The position numbers and the translations under genes were made by a program. The notes beneath the pieces were generated by a model. The model was given only the letters and a program-made list of their open reading frames with translations, had not been told where the DNA came from and made no database searches. DNA of 64,000 nucleotides, taken from NCBI RefSeq assembly GCF_001625305.1, contig NW_017802379.1, positions 9,124,623 through 9,188,622 on the forward strand, given 5' to 3'. Every line of letters starts with the position of its first letter. The first letter of the stretch is position 1. This document shows positions 34,301 through 43,815 of the stretch, piece by piece. Source of the stretch: Branchiostoma belcheri (lineage: Eukaryota > Chordata > Leptocardii > Amphioxiformes > Branchiostomatidae).

Positions 34301-37300
34301 CTATGTCCCATGCATACAGCCCCTTGTACTGGATCTGGGCCTGGTTGGCCATCCTCACAACATTGTGGTGAAACGAACAAGCTTTCTGCAAGGAAAAAAA
34401 AAACAAGAAATTGGAAGTTTCAGGCTTCTGGGAAGTGTTGTAATTACACTGTATATAAATGCATTAATTGGAACTGTATCATAAGATCAAGAGGAAACAT
34501 CAAATTGGATAACATTGTACAATTGATTACATCGTATTACAATTGTATCATGTAACTTATTCTAGTATTAGACCATGGTTCATATTTTCTCATAATTTGT
34601 TCCATGATTACACAGTACACATTCCTGCAAACCTTAGATTACATCCTACAACCCAAGGCATGCCAGATAACAACCCTGTCAATCAACAGAACTGAAACCT
34701 AATCTCCACCCACTCATTTCCAATCCTGCCTACTAAGGACGAGATACATACACACCCTCCACAAACCAGTGCTGCTCAAAACAATACTTCCAATCCCACA
34801 GGACAGAGACAAGTGGCGGGCTGCCATCAAGCCACAGTTGTGCAGTGCGACCACATCTAACCCTCGGAAGACGGGGAACAACAGACGATAAACTGGACAG
34901 TGAGCAGGGCTCGAAATACTTTTTTCAGCCAGGTGGCGCATGTTGCCACCTGAGTCAAAAGCCAGGTGGCGCCATCAGTATTCAAGTGGCAACACTTCTA
35001 AGTTATCATTTTCTTCAAATCTGCTACTTATATCTATTACGTTTTCTTCTAGTTAACTACTTAAGTTTTATGTTATAAAATAAAGTAATGTAAAGAAGAC
35101 AAAAGCTCTCAAACAACAATGTTTTAATAAAGAATGCCACCTTTACATGTCTTCATCACAGGGCTGCCGCCGTGGGAATGCCACGCCTCTACATGGCGGC
35201 ACACTTATGCGGGTGGTGTTATGTGCGCCATGTTCTTTGTTTGCGCAAGGATAATGTTACTCTCATCTGCCAAATAAACATACCCCCCGGACAAATATTC
35301 ATAATCTAATAAAAAATGGTATTAGCTCCCTTGATTTAAAAAAAAATTGGGCATAGGTTCCCCGGATGACCCCTAACCGGGGGCCAACGGTGCTTCAACA
35401 AGTTCAACAAGTGAAAAATACATGATACAAAATGTACATGTATTTACTACCTGGAACTTGGAGCAATTTATTCCAAAGATGTTAACTGACATTTTAAATT
35501 AATATATTAAAAACTAAACCAAATCCTATTTCTCAAACAAATCACATATTGACACAGCTGAACAAATAAAAATGTGATCATGTTTATAAACTCCACTCAA
35601 AAACAATTTTTGAGAGACACTCGGGTCGCGGTGCTAAGCGTGATAATCTCTAATATCTCATCTGATTCTCCCAATATGTAAAGGGCCTTTACAATGACAG
35701 CATCCAACCGCACATACATAGAAACAACAATATTACACAAGAAACCAATAAATTCGGAAAATTTCTCAGTAATGTTTGAAAATTAACCTTAATAAAATAT
35801 AAGTGAATTTTTATTTCAGTTGTAGCCGAAAAAAATATTTTTCATGCGTTTAAAGTATCGTTTTAGCACTGTAATATGTACTTATTACATGTATCTATAC
35901 ATTTGGATGCTATCTTGACCTTTGACCATTGTTATTGTGAAAACAGGTCGGCCATGTTGTCTTTCTCGCCGTCAATTTTCGAGCCGTTTTTTCGAGCAAA
36001 TTTCAACCGTTTTTAACATTTTACGGCCTCAAAAACCCATATAACGAGGAAAACAAGTTGTAGTTGTTATTTTCATGCGTAACATTTCTTCTGGGGATGG
36101 ATTATTTTTCCGTCGAGCTGCCGAAAACTTAGCGCCATGCCGCCACCATGCGGTCGGGAGCGGCCGGCCGGCGGGAGTTTTACTTTGTATCGGTGAGCTT
36201 TCGCGATGTAAACAAAGACAGTCGGAGTTGTTTACAGAAAATTTTGTTGTGAAACGCCAGCGGGGTGTCAGATTTTCTACCAATGACAACGTTTTCTTTG
36301 CGGCGTCATGGCGAGATCGACAATTCATCGTCAATTCACAGGATTGTGCCAACAATGGAAATTATGCCCGACCCGTGCAAAAAAATTAGCGCTCGATCCA
36401 CGCCGCCCGACCGAAGAAAATTGTAATGACGAGCACATTTATCGGGGATAAAATCCCCAATTTTGAAAACCGACCGCTAGCCGCTCGAAATTTTTGGTCG
36501 GCCCAAAAAAGGCTAGGGTCGGGGGGGTTTTCATAGGGTCGGTCGGCTAACCGGAAACACAACTTTTTTTTTCCTAGGCCAAATTATAGGTGGCGCGCTG
36601 CGCCACCTGAGTTTAGGAATAAGTCGCGCCAAGCAAAATCAGGTGGCGCCGCGCCAGTGCGCCACCGGGTATTTCGAGCCCTGGTGAGTGTGAGTGAGTG
36701 TGAATGTGAGAAAAACTTGCGTACATGGTCCAGCAGCTCCCTACATCCATCGTTCTTGTTGCCCCGGATACTGGAGTTGATACAGGTGTGTTCTCGACTG
36801 GACAGGATCGTCATCCTATGACAAGGGAACAACACTCATACATGTAAATATACACCATATTAGACATGTTAGACACAAACACAACAACATATTAGACATA
36901 AAAATCATACAGGTATGATAAAAGCCTACCTGGTTCCCTTGTAAGCAGTCTTGCCCAGCTCCCGTGTAATCTGGGCTATCTGTTTGTGAGTCCTGGTACC
37001 AAAGAAAATCTTAGGGGCCCTGCAAAAATGACACAAAAAGTTAATGGATTTTCTACATACATCTACAAATTGTCTTCTTGTCACCCTCAAGTGAGGTGAA
37101 CCATGATACTTTTTCAATAGCTAGGAGTGCATGCAGCTTTGCAATGACTCACGTATTTAGGGGTAGCTAATACAAGCAGGGCTCGAAATTCATTTTTGGG
37201 AATAGGTGCACTGGTGCACCCAACCTAAAAAATTAGGTGCACAGTACATTTAATATGTACAAAAATACCTACAAAAATATTTGCGTGCAACAGTGCACCC

Positions 37301-40300
37301 ATAGAAAAAAATTGGGTGCACAGCTCCAATTTTGGGTGCACTAAGGTGCACATGCACCCAGTAATTCGAGCCCTGACAAGACATGAGTTAGGCAGGCCTA
37401 TATCCTGGGCAGGTTCTAACGGTAGAGATCTCGATCAAGTCTTTGACTATGTCAACAGAGACTCTGATCAGGATGCTGTAATTGTGTCAGGGTGGTTTCA
37501 TATCCTAAATTTCAAGTCAATCCATGATTGATCTAAAGTGACATGAATCGAAGTTGAAATATTCTGTCTGCCTCTTAAGCAAATGTCTTCAAATCTGCCA
37601 GAAGAGATCCCGATTGGAATTTCTGTTGACAGAGACAATCGAGATCTCTACCAGTAGAATCAACGATTGTACAGTACCAGATCGGAGTCTACTCTGATAA
37701 ATGATGCAGTTGTACCTTTTCTTCCTCCTAGGTCTTTCTTCAGTTTCTTCTTTCCTCTCCTCCCCTTTATTCCCGCAGTTGCAAGTACAGGGCACCTGAT
37801 TGGTCGAGGTGTTGTTGGTAAGTTCCATCTTCCACTGTGCAGGGGTGGGAGGGGTGTTGGGAGTCGCTCCATCATCCTCATACACAATTCCTCTCACTCG
37901 GCTGGACTGCTTTGTTATACAATAAACAAACAAACAAATAAGCAAAAATACAGCAAGAGAAATCAGTAAAATAGGCTTAAATCAACTCATACCTAAATAT
38001 TCAGAATGTATTATTTGCAAAGGAAATGCATAATGTTTACCTTCACATGATCTTCTCTAAGAAACTACTGCTCTATTTATTCTTAATATTCAAACACAAT
38101 CATACGTAAAGGTGAACAGCTTCTCTAACTCTGTCCTGCAACTTGCTACATAATGTAACCCAACACCACAAGGTGTCTGCTACAGCACCAGTCACCATGG
38201 TGACAGACGTCTGGTCCAGGTCATTGACCTTATGTGTTTGGAGAAGAAGAATGAAGAAGAAACAGAGCAAAAACGTTATGTTTTCCTACTTAACATAAAC
38301 ATAACAAACCTCATTCCTGTAAATAACCGTATTAGACATTAAACACCTGGAACAGGTGAAACCAGATCATTATTCACTCTTCCCACCTGCATGCCCCCTC
38401 CAGGTGTTCTGAACTTCTTCTTGGCAGGCTGGAAGTCATCTTCATTTGGACTTATGGATGGCCTGGCACCAGCTGTACCTAGAATCAGATTTTCAGAATA
38501 TGTCCCAAAACTTTGGCAATGATGTTCACAATACAGTTCATAATACAATTCTTTAATGATAAACAATTGATAAAACTTAAACGTATATAATAACATGGAT
38601 AAACTGTAGCAGAAAAATATATAAATCTGAGAGTCCAAGTCAATCAATAATGTATTATGTTTAAAACAACAACATACTGCTGACAATTTCAGGCATCATA
38701 ATTGTAATACATACTATCAGAATTTTAGCTTTCCTCAAATTAAGTAATGTTACATACATAAGCCTTTGACAATATTTCTAACAGCCTTTAGTTAACTGAT
38801 ACTAGTAATAGCCATTAATACCTAGAATTAAAAAGCATCTGCAGGATACAGTGGTGTAAGCCGAGTGGGCATGATTTGGGGGGGGGGCATTCTTAAAATT
38901 CTGGTAGCACACTGGGCTACCTAGGTTCAAAAATAGGTTGCCCCAAGTAAAATTTGGTTGCCCGGGCAACTGAGCAACCAGGTATTACGCTGCAAAATGC
39001 ACAACTTTTGGTAAATTCATTATTGTTAAAGATATTAAGAACACCCAATCATGATATAAAGTCGTGCTCACATGTATAGTCATGGTCCAACTGAACAGGT
39101 GACTGGACTACAGCTGGTGGGTCAGAGACAGTAGGGAAGTACTTGGATGTAGACTGTTCCTCTGTAAGATATAATTCAAAACTTGTTTCTTATCTGGTAA
39201 ATAAAGAAGAGAACTGGCAAGGTATCACATTGCAATCAATCAAGGTAAAATTAGTTCTTAGTTCTTTATATTGCAAAAAAACTTAGATTATGGTGCAATG
39301 AAGCAGTCCAGATTATTTATCTTACGTGTTTGCAGAAGAAGATGAAACAGCAAAAACGTGATTCCTGGTGTGTACTAGAATGTAATTTTTTTAAAAAGTA
39401 AACTACATGGGATATGTGGCATAATGCACCTGGATTGTTGCTTGCCCCAGTCTGAAGCCCACTATGACAGGAGCACCCACAGTGTTCTTCCTCTGTAAAA
39501 ATTAAGACACAATCAACAACGGTAACCAGTGTTCGAAATACTTTTTTAAGCCAGGGCAAAAACTAGGTAGCGCATCAGAATTTTAAGTAGCCCCCTTGAT
39601 TTCGCGGATTTACCTTTAGGATAACTTCTTAATCTCATTTTATCTATTTAGTAAACCTTAATAATATTATATAACAATACAACAATAAAACAAACACAGA
39701 CCTTGATACATATCAAATTTTAACCCTTACCACAAGACCACCTTGAACGGGAGTGCATTACTAAGCCATTAACTTACATGCTGTATGACTTGTTTCTAAC
39801 AGGGTCTTCCCATAACAGTGTAACAGACATTTCTTTACCTTTCTTGCCACAAGTCTCCTCCTCTTCCTCCTCTAGCCTCAGTTTTTCTACAAGGTAAAAA
39901 TATGATTGTTATAATTTTCCTAGTCTGTTATTTTTCACATGACTGCCAGAATGTATAGAATAGAATGTATAATTTACGTTAAGGATGAAATCTCGTCTGT
40001 AGTTTTCATATGCTATGTCAGAAAACATATCTGCAATGGGCAAAATTCTGATGCAATGTTGAGCAAATATCTAAAAATCCAGGTTTTGCTCAGGTTCTAC
40101 TGAGGTGCTATCATAAGGCCACACCAATTTAATTTTTTGGTTCTTGGATTTGCCTCTTCATTTTTTTCTGATTTGCAAAAAAAGATCTAGTTCTGAATCA
40201 ACTAAAAAAACTCATATTTTGCCCCCAACAGTTGAAGAAAGTCTTTTTCTTCCTAGTTGTTACAGTTTTTCCATCTATCAATGCAATGGTTTGATTAAAA

Positions 40301-41084
40301 GTTCAAAATTCATTGTTTAAATATTAACCCAGCTTTTTGTATTAACTTCATGGCTCCTATGGTAGCATTTGGGCTATAATAGGATGCATAGACCTGTTTT
40401 CAGTTTTTTCGCCCTGTCACTTCAAATTTTTTATTAAAAAATCCGAGAACCAACAAATTAAATTGGTGTGGCCTAAAGCTAGTAAGTTTGACATACCGTA
40501 TTCAGCAGCTTGCCAGGCCAGACAGGAGCAGAGTAGAGCCAGACTTTTTCCACTCCCTGTCGGACTCTCCAGGAGGCAGTTCTGTTCCCGTTCCAATCCT
40601 TGTAAAATCTAAAACATTGTTTTTGTTCAAAATTATTCAAAACTGTAAGAGAGTGTGTGTTCTTGAACTGCAAACGACAAACACATTAAAACCTCCTTTT
40701 CCCTCCAACCATGAAACAAAACGAAACTAGAGAAGTAAGTTACTGTAACATTTGCAAAGCATGGTCTGCTCTGTTAATTCTTACTCAAACACATTCACAT
40801 ACATGGTGACAGGAGCATAGCAGACCATGAAATTGCAACATTATGTAACCCAACACAAGTCACTGTGTTGACAGATGTCAACAAATCATGTCATTAGTCA
40901 GGTCAGAGGTCACTGCTTGGAGAAGAAGAAGAGGAAGAAACTGAGCAAAAACAATATGTAAACATAACAAAAAGTCTAGCAAAATACATACCTTAGCCAT
41001 CATGGCTATCTGTGTTGGGTAGGCATTGCAGGGAAACTGTACATTTACACCACTGATGGTGTACTTCCTCCCAGGGCTATCCAT
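19227..41084 (-). CDS. BRIP1: BRIP1/FANCJ, Fe-S DEAH-type DNA helicase
   Basis: Complete gene: ATG at 41084, TAA at 19229-19227, 32 coding exons, 4329 bases, 1442 residues (human BRIP1 about 1249). Exons from 5' to 3': 41084-40992, 40608-40497, 39886-39839, 39492-39430, 39161-39072, 38478-38387, 37906-37716, 37019-36930, 36815-36725, 34385-34269, 34134-34039, 33152-33017, 32234-32188, 31608-31459, 30784-30618, 30049-30001, 29557-29468, 29145-29008, 28306-28238, 28111-28061, 27652-27581, 27357-27228, 26800-26697, 26521-26486, 25601-25474, 24773-24706, 23571-23451, 23187-21893, 21711-21605, 21361-21280, 19820-19672, 19283-19227. Every phase joins. Helicase motifs are present in order: [16 protein letters not shown], four Fe-S cysteines, [23 protein letters not shown] and QALGRCIRH. 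The protein is a 5'-3' helicase acting in crosslink repair and on G-quadruplexes. The tail lacks an S-P-x-F BRCA1-BRCT ligand that I can see, and ends in extra Cys-rich exons. Confidence 0.96.
20278..20535. repeat. dispersed repeat shared by two BRIP1 introns, copy 1
   Basis: About 255 bp (CAAGTAATGTTACATACATA ... GGCAACTGGGCAACCAGGTA) recurs at 38734-38985 with roughly 90 percent similarity by eye, both in BRIP1 introns. Class unknown. Confidence 0.75.
20602..20891 (-). CDS. possible BRIP1 cassette exon, out of phase
   Basis: Open from about 20887 to a donor at 20602 (GCCAAAG|GTTCGT), with an acceptor cacag at 20892-20896. The peptide includes [18 protein letters not shown] and [15 protein letters not shown]. 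Its exit phase fits the next exon (19820), but its entry phase does not fit the previous one (21280): joined directly, it meets TGA at the third codon. It is 290 bases, not a multiple of 3. A run of nine A near its start is a likely place for a sequencing or real indel. It may be an alternative exon or a chance open frame. Confidence 0.35.
21893..23187 (-). CDS. BRIP1: BRIP1 large C-terminal exon
   Basis: A 432-codon exon of disordered, Ser/Thr/Lys/Glu-rich sequence after the helicase core. It begins [14 protein letters not shown] and includes several basic stretches ([30 protein letters not shown]) that could be nuclear localisation signals. Alignment to the human tail is not visible beyond composition. 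Acceptor tctctag, donor CCAG|GTAACT, phase 2 in and phase 1 out. Confidence 0.9.
23653..24145. mobile_element. Tourist/Harbinger-type MITE nested in another TIR element
   Basis: TAA|GGCCACACCAAGTAAATT ... AATTTACTTGGTGTGGCC|TAA with ATGGATGACGTCCGCGCGCG at the left and its inverse at the right. The target, AAGTTTAAACTGTAATTTCC, is recognisable as part of the neighbouring element because the same sequence is uninterrupted at 1240-1258. Confidence 0.85.
24146..24590. mobile_element. long-TIR element with CRE-like palindromes
   Basis: Inverted repeats of about 150 bp: TTTCCAACACAAGAAATTGG and its inverse at 24495-24524. Each arm contains CTTCCGTGACGTCACGCAG and ACACGTGACTCCGT. Flanking sequence to about 24590 matches 1190-1258 in reverse, so the whole element is longer than the arms. 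A MITE at 23653-24145 interrupts its left flank. Confidence 0.75.
25250..25470 (-). mobile_element. LINE 3' fragment
   Basis: Related to 7880-8110 and 41255-41500. The copy at 41263 reads VEWNSLLPSAS in one frame, the typical end of a CR1-like reverse-transcriptase frame, followed by TTTAAA-rich sequence and GGTGTGTTAC. Here it lies beside the BRIP1 motif-VI exon. Confidence 0.55.
25474..25601 (-). CDS. BRIP1: BRIP1 exon with motif VI
   Basis: Encodes [20 protein letters not shown] followed by LGRCIRHK, with the arginine finger motif VI (QALGRCIRH). Ends CACAA|GTAAGG, continuing in 24773-24706 as [14 protein letters not shown]. Confidence 0.96.
25630..26025 (-). mobile_element. tRNA-derived SINE
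   Basis: The minus strand from about 26017 to 25947 has a tRNA-like head with A box TAGCTCAGTTGG and B box GAGTTCAAACC. The anticodon and T stems do not pair, so it is a SINE promoter rather than a working tRNA gene. A body of about 300 bp follows. Confidence 0.7.
26697..26800 (-). CDS. BRIP1: BRIP1 exon with motif V
   Basis: Encodes [20 protein letters not shown] followed by NNARAVIT, motifs IV-V of helicase domain 2. Donor ACG|GTAAGC. Confidence 0.95.
27527..27576 (-). mobile_element. SINE/tRNA-like fragment at a BRIP1 splice donor
   Basis: On the minus strand, AGAGGTCAGGGGTTCAAACC begins a dozen bases after the donor CAG|GTATGT of exon 27652-27581. It is the B-box half of a tRNA-like sequence; the A-box half is absent. 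Confidence 0.6.
28601..29007 (-). repeat. minisatellite made of splice-donor copies
   Basis: About 15 imperfect units of 25-31 bp. In the sense of BRIP1 each reads (A)n-CAG-GTGCTACACATGT, the same as the true exon 29145-29008 junction AAACAG|GTGCTACACATGT at the array's edge. Units vary in A-run length and in GTGCTAC/GTACTAC. Confidence 0.92.
29008..29145 (-). CDS. BRIP1: BRIP1 exon with motif III, next to donor minisatellite
   Basis: Encodes [20 protein letters not shown] (motif III) and [15 protein letters not shown], matching the human IQLEANH segment. It ends AAACAG|GTGCTACAC, a weak donor. The intron immediately beyond consists of about 15 imperfect copies of this same junction (28601-29007). 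Confidence 0.93.
29735..29955. repeat. dispersed repeat, copy 1 of 2
   Basis: CAGCAGAACGTACTGCGCCT through AAGTGCTATATA matches 48890-49110 (CGGCAGAACGTACTGCGCCT ...). One copy is in a BRIP1 intron, the other in a GPR143 intron. No coding capacity. Confidence 0.7.
30250..30608. mobile_element. CAGGGCTCGAAAT-type TIR element, copy 1
   Basis: Ends (A)AGGGCTCGAAATTC and GTATTTCGAGTCCTG; flanked by TTAAC on both sides (30245-30249 and 30609-30613). Internal GGTGCACCCAAC repeats inverted. Confidence 0.85.
31321..31368. repeat. (TTGA)n / LINE tail
   Basis: A dozen TTGA units following AATAAACCATTTTGA, as at the end of a non-LTR retrotransposon. Confidence 0.8.
31800..31998 (+). mobile_element. 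LINE 3' end
   Basis: GACCCCAGGGTCCACAATGG followed by AATAAAGTTTCAAAGTTTCA, a common shape for a CR1-like 3' tail. No coding part is preserved beyond a few codons. Confidence 0.5.
32640..33012. mobile_element. Tourist/Harbinger-type MITE abutting a BRIP1 donor
   Basis: TTA|GGCCACACCAATCTAATTTC ... AAATTAAGTTGGTGTGCTC|TTA. The right TTA (33013-33015) is read on the minus strand as part of the donor GTAAGA of exon 33152-33017. Confidence 0.88.
33017..33152 (-). CDS. BRIP1: BRIP1 exon with DEAH box
   Basis: Encodes [19 protein letters not shown], motif II of the helicase core. Its donor TTGG|GTAAGA is formed at the edge of a MITE (32640-33012): the last intron bases of the donor fall in the element's 3-bp target duplication. 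Confidence 0.95.
33265..33540 (-). mobile_element. tRNA-derived SINE
   Basis: On the minus strand: a tRNA-like head GCCAGTGGTTAGCGATCCTG, a degenerate B box (GGAGTTGGAATTCC), and a body with AGCTAGGGGAATTTCCCCAG and TACAATGAACCTGTAAATAC. No open frame of meaning. Confidence 0.6.
34039..36815 (-). CDS. BRIP1: BRIP1 Fe-S cluster exons
   Basis: Three exons (36815-36725, 34385-34269, 34134-34039) supply the 4Fe-4S domain. The four expected cysteines are all present: EHTC and DGC in the first, KAC in the second, SCPYYAARE in the third. The [14 protein letters not shown] segment precedes the last cysteine as in FANCJ, and [11 protein letters not shown] follows it. The first intron of this group holds the 1.78 kb transposon at 34905-36683. 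Confidence 0.94.
34905..36683. mobile_element. 1.78 kb CAGGGCTCGAAAT-type TIR element
   Basis: CAGGGCTCGAAATACTTTTT ... GGGTATTTCGAGCCCTG, flanked by GTGAG on both sides (34900-34904, 36684-36688). Subterminal GGTGGCGC/GCGCCACC palindromes. It is the largest member of the family here. A 104-codon open frame at 36075-36389 has no transposase signature that I recognise. Confidence 0.85.
36930..37019 (-). CDS. BRIP1: BRIP1 exon with motif Ia
   Basis: Encodes [20 protein letters not shown], almost identical to the vertebrate protein in the segment just before the Fe-S domain. Enters and leaves in phase 2. Confidence 0.95.
37177..37375. mobile_element. CAGGGCTCGAAAT-type TIR element, short
   Basis: 199 bp, CAGGGCTCGAAATTC ... 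TAATTCGAGCCCTG, flanked by ACAAG duplications (37172-37176, 37376-37380). Internal deletion derivative of the copies at 30250 and 45695. Confidence 0.87.
38008..38302. mobile_element. repeat family C, copy 2
   Basis: Same family as 14412-14695; here in a BRIP1 intron, with an extra AAGGTGTCTGCTACAGCACC segment. Confidence 0.65.
38734..38985. repeat. dispersed repeat shared by two BRIP1 introns, copy 2
   Basis: Second copy of the repeat at 20278-20535, same orientation, with a longer G run and a few deletions. Confidence 0.75.
40117..40473. mobile_element. Tourist/Harbinger-type MITE
   Basis: TAA|GGCCACACCAATTTAATTTT ... AAATTAAATTGGTGTGGCC|TAA, with a 3-bp TAA target duplication; 357 bp; lies 21 bases beyond the donor of the Walker A exon of BRIP1. 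Confidence 0.9.
40497..40608 (-). CDS. BRIP1: BRIP1 exon with Walker A
   Basis: Starts after ttttag with ILQGLERE and carries [17 protein letters not shown], the nucleotide-binding P-loop (motif I). It ends GAATACG|GTATGT in phase 1. Confidence 0.95.
40727..40975. mobile_element. repeat family C, copy 3
   Basis: Same family as 14412-14695, slightly deleted, between the first two BRIP1 coding exons. Confidence 0.65.
40992..41084 (-). CDS. BRIP1: BRIP1 first coding exon (Q motif)
   Basis: Reads [25 protein letters not shown] in part, matching the YTIGGV-I-FPYKAYPSQ start of vertebrate FANCJ including the Q-motif Gln. The ATG lies six bases inside the exon, after tttccag|TCTAGA, so an upstream non-coding exon is expected. 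The donor is AAG|GTATGT. Confidence 0.93.
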
Positions 41085-41254
41085 TCTAGACTGGAAACAG
41101 ATACATGTATTAAGAACAAAGTCTCACACTTGCAGGCATGACTATCTATTGTTCAACAATAAACAGTCATGCCTTCAAGCTAGTGCCAGAGTTATCATCC
41201 AAGAATTGAGGTTTCAAAAACTCGTATATAATATATAAAGTATATAGTATATAA

Positions 41255-41500
41255 AATATCGTAGAGTGGAACTCCCTGCTACCAAGTGCAAGTAGGGGCA
41301 TCACTTGACAGCTTTAAACCTTTACAGTTAGATGTGCAAAGGTTAGGTGTTATATAATTATGAAGGTTTTATATTGCCAGGTATTATATAATTATGAAGG
41401 TTTTATATTGCCAGCTACCACCAGGCTGTGTGCCTGCGAAGATGGTGTGTTACGCTGAAGGGCTGTTACAATGTATATAGTCACAGAAGCTGGTGTTTCA
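41255..41500 (+). mobile_element. LINE 3' fragment
   Basis: Starts TAGAGTGGAACTCCCTGCTA (VEWNSL in one frame), includes a duplicated TATATAATTATGAAGGTTTT segment, and ends near GTATATAGTCAC. Related to 7880-8110 and 25250-25470. Confidence 0.55.
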
Positions 41501-42015
41501 CTGAAGGAATAGCAGTTATACATCTATCAATCTCACAAAGTTTAACATGAAATCGGAGATTTGTGACTTCTTGGAAGTATGCAATCCACGGCTTCCTGAA
41601 TTCCCCCATGCCGACCACTAACCCTTGCTGGGTGCTAACCAGATTCCAAGACTTTCATGATGACATTCACTCGATTTCCTGTTTTGGACCATAAATTTTT
41701 GACCTCCTGTCATCTATCTGCCTGTAAATCTTCCCCACCCACATGCTATCAATCTACTCTATATCTGGATACACAGATGCACAAACCCGAAGCTCAGCCA
41801 CCCAAAACAAAACTTTTGCACCAGGAGGCAATGAGATGCTACCAAGAAGTGCTCCCAACGTTTCCGTTTTGAATTTGATGATGATGCCCCCCTCCCCACA
41901 AACGGTCTCGCATAGAAAAATCACAGAAATACATAAAATATTCATAGTGCAAATAAAGCTGGCGCTTCTAGCTGACGTGAGGTACTTTTTGACGAAGTGT
42001 CATGAACAAAGTTAC

Positions 42016-42080
42016 CTGGATAACTCACGGTAGACCGCCCGTAGACGTCCGTAAAAATGACAACCTCTTCAGTTCGGGTT
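42016..42080 (-). other. candidate BRIP1 5' untranslated exon
   Basis: The first coding exon starts with a splice acceptor upstream of its ATG, so a leader exon must exist. Two good minus-strand donors lie here: CCAG|GTAACT ending at 42016 and CTACC|GTGAGT ending at 42029. The 5' boundary is not visible; the end given is approximate. Confidence 0.5.
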
Positions 42081-42087
42081 TCGCGCC
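42079..42087. promoter_or_regulatory. E2F-type site in the BRIP1/GPR143 divergent promoter
   Basis: TTTCGCGCC matches the E2F consensus and lies at the probable start of BRIP1. Human BRIP1 is known to be cell-cycle and E2F controlled, so the site makes sense there. Occupancy is inference. Confidence 0.5.
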
Positions 42088-42399
42088 ATTTTTACCGATC
42101 ACTCCACTCAACATGTAGGGGTGTAAAGAATGGCATATCATTTGGACACAACATTGACTTCATCTACAAATAGTGAATCAAAAGTAAAGATACATAATCT
42201 GTTATTATCATATATAATGAATAATACTTGTACAATAAAGTTATACATGAAAGAGTCGAATTAATTTTCTACCCATGGAATAGTGTACTATTCCGATGTG
42301 GAGGTTAAAGGTTAAGTCATCATATGACTGTGAAAAACAAGGCCAGACAAGGAATCAAAGCTAGACAACGGTCTGTCAGGGTTTTCTGGTCGATAAGGT

Positions 42400-42476
42400 T
42401 GGTTAGTTAGCTTGTGTACTTGTCATCTGGTTAGGAAAGAAAAACACAGAGAAGACAACGGAAGTGCAACCGGCCG
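42400..42476 (+). other. candidate GPR143 5' untranslated exon
   Basis: A strong donor CCGGCCG|GTAAGT ends here, and a matching acceptor (cttgtttttcag) lies at 43276-43287, upstream of the GPR143 start codon. An Ets-like ACGGAAGTG precedes the donor. The start is a guess. Confidence 0.4.
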
Positions 42477-43556
42477 GTAAGTTATGAAACCGTTAGACTT
42501 TGGACTTTGGGTTATTTGAGTGCACATTTGAAAAGCTTGCTCTCTAGTCTAGGTCTCCTGTTACATGTTTACAGTCTGTATAAACTAAAAGCTCTTGACA
42601 TGTTCTCAACGTTGTTTGTTTGTTTGTTTGTTTCCTGATATGTGAACCGATAAGTCAAAATATCTATAAATTGAATTCTCAGATATTTTGCACCTTGCAC
42701 CTAGTGCACCTTGGTTTACCAACTACCAAGGAACAAGACTAAGTAATTGAAATTTTTGTGAATCCAAAACATATTCAGGAATTTGTGTGGTAACTGACCC
42801 ACTCCCTTCAGAGCTGTTAACTCATATTCTAAAGATTATCTTACTACAAGAACAGCGAGAAACTATGTCTTGTTTCTTGTGTGGTTGAGACTTTGTCCAA
42901 GTAGTTAACTGGATTTCGGAATAATTATATTCTTTAATACTACTAAAAATAAAATACATGCATGTTCACATATACCACATTTTCCAATATTAGGCTTTGG
43001 AGAATGGTTATTATTATGTTAGTATCAAATAGCTTCTTCATACGAGCGATCGCTGTTTTTGTTTACATTATATACTAGTACATGCAAATTATTTCGAGAC
43101 ATATGCAAACTATTGGTGGTCAAATCAACCAACCATCACCTGGTTTTTGCCTACCATGACATCATGGTGATCGCTCCTATTGGAGCATATGTAGTGAAAG
43201 TGAAAGTGAGAGTTGCCATGCAAATGAGAGATATACATGCAAGTGAAAGTGAAATGACATTACACATGTTTATCACTTGTTTTTCAGATGGACCCATGTT
43301 TACTCAAGGTCCTGTTATGAAGAACATGAAGATGCACAGATAGCTGGAAAAAATTGGACAGTTCATTACATTTACAACAAAGGTGTTAAAAACACCCACA
43401 TGGATTCATAAAAATCCAAGAAAACCACTTATCATCACAAAGCTTTGTAGGGGCAAGAAGGTTTTAGCATCCTTCACTGATTGGGGTTGCTGGAAAAAAC
43501 AGTCCAGTCCAGACACCCCTATTGACTCACTGAAGTGGGTACCAAAAAACAACAAC

Positions 43557-43815
43557 ATGGCGTCGCCTGAACTAGTAAGCTTCTGCTGCGTGGGTAACGA
43601 TGACCTCAGATGGGTCATAAACTACCAGAACTCGAGCTATAATGCAGTTTGCCTGGCGAGCTCGGTTTTCAGCATTGTAGGAACTGTTGTGCAGCTGCTG
43701 CCAAAGAGAGTGACTCCTGCTGAGTCCATGAGACTAAGACGAAGCCGGGATCCGTTCACTTCGCAGAAGAAAATTGTCATGTGGCTGATAGTGGCAGACC
43801 TTTTAGCTTGTTTAG
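43557..43815 (+). CDS. GPR143: GPR143 first coding exon (TM1-TM2)
   Basis: Starts AACAACATGGC, a good initiation context. It holds an N-terminal FCC motif shared with human GPR143, a first hydrophobic helix (AVCLASSVFSIVGTVVQLL) and the beginning of the second (MWLIVADLLACLG). Donor TTTAG|GTGAGT. Confidence 0.92.

Noticed and set aside
36075-36389. 104-codon open frame inside the 1.78 kb transposon as a gene.
   Set aside because: No motif, no homologue I recognise, and the antisense frame is equally open.
43383-43556. Upstream in-frame start for GPR143 adding 58 residues.
   Set aside because: The added sequence has no counterpart in GPR143 and the protein starting at 43557 aligns from its first residues with human MASP.
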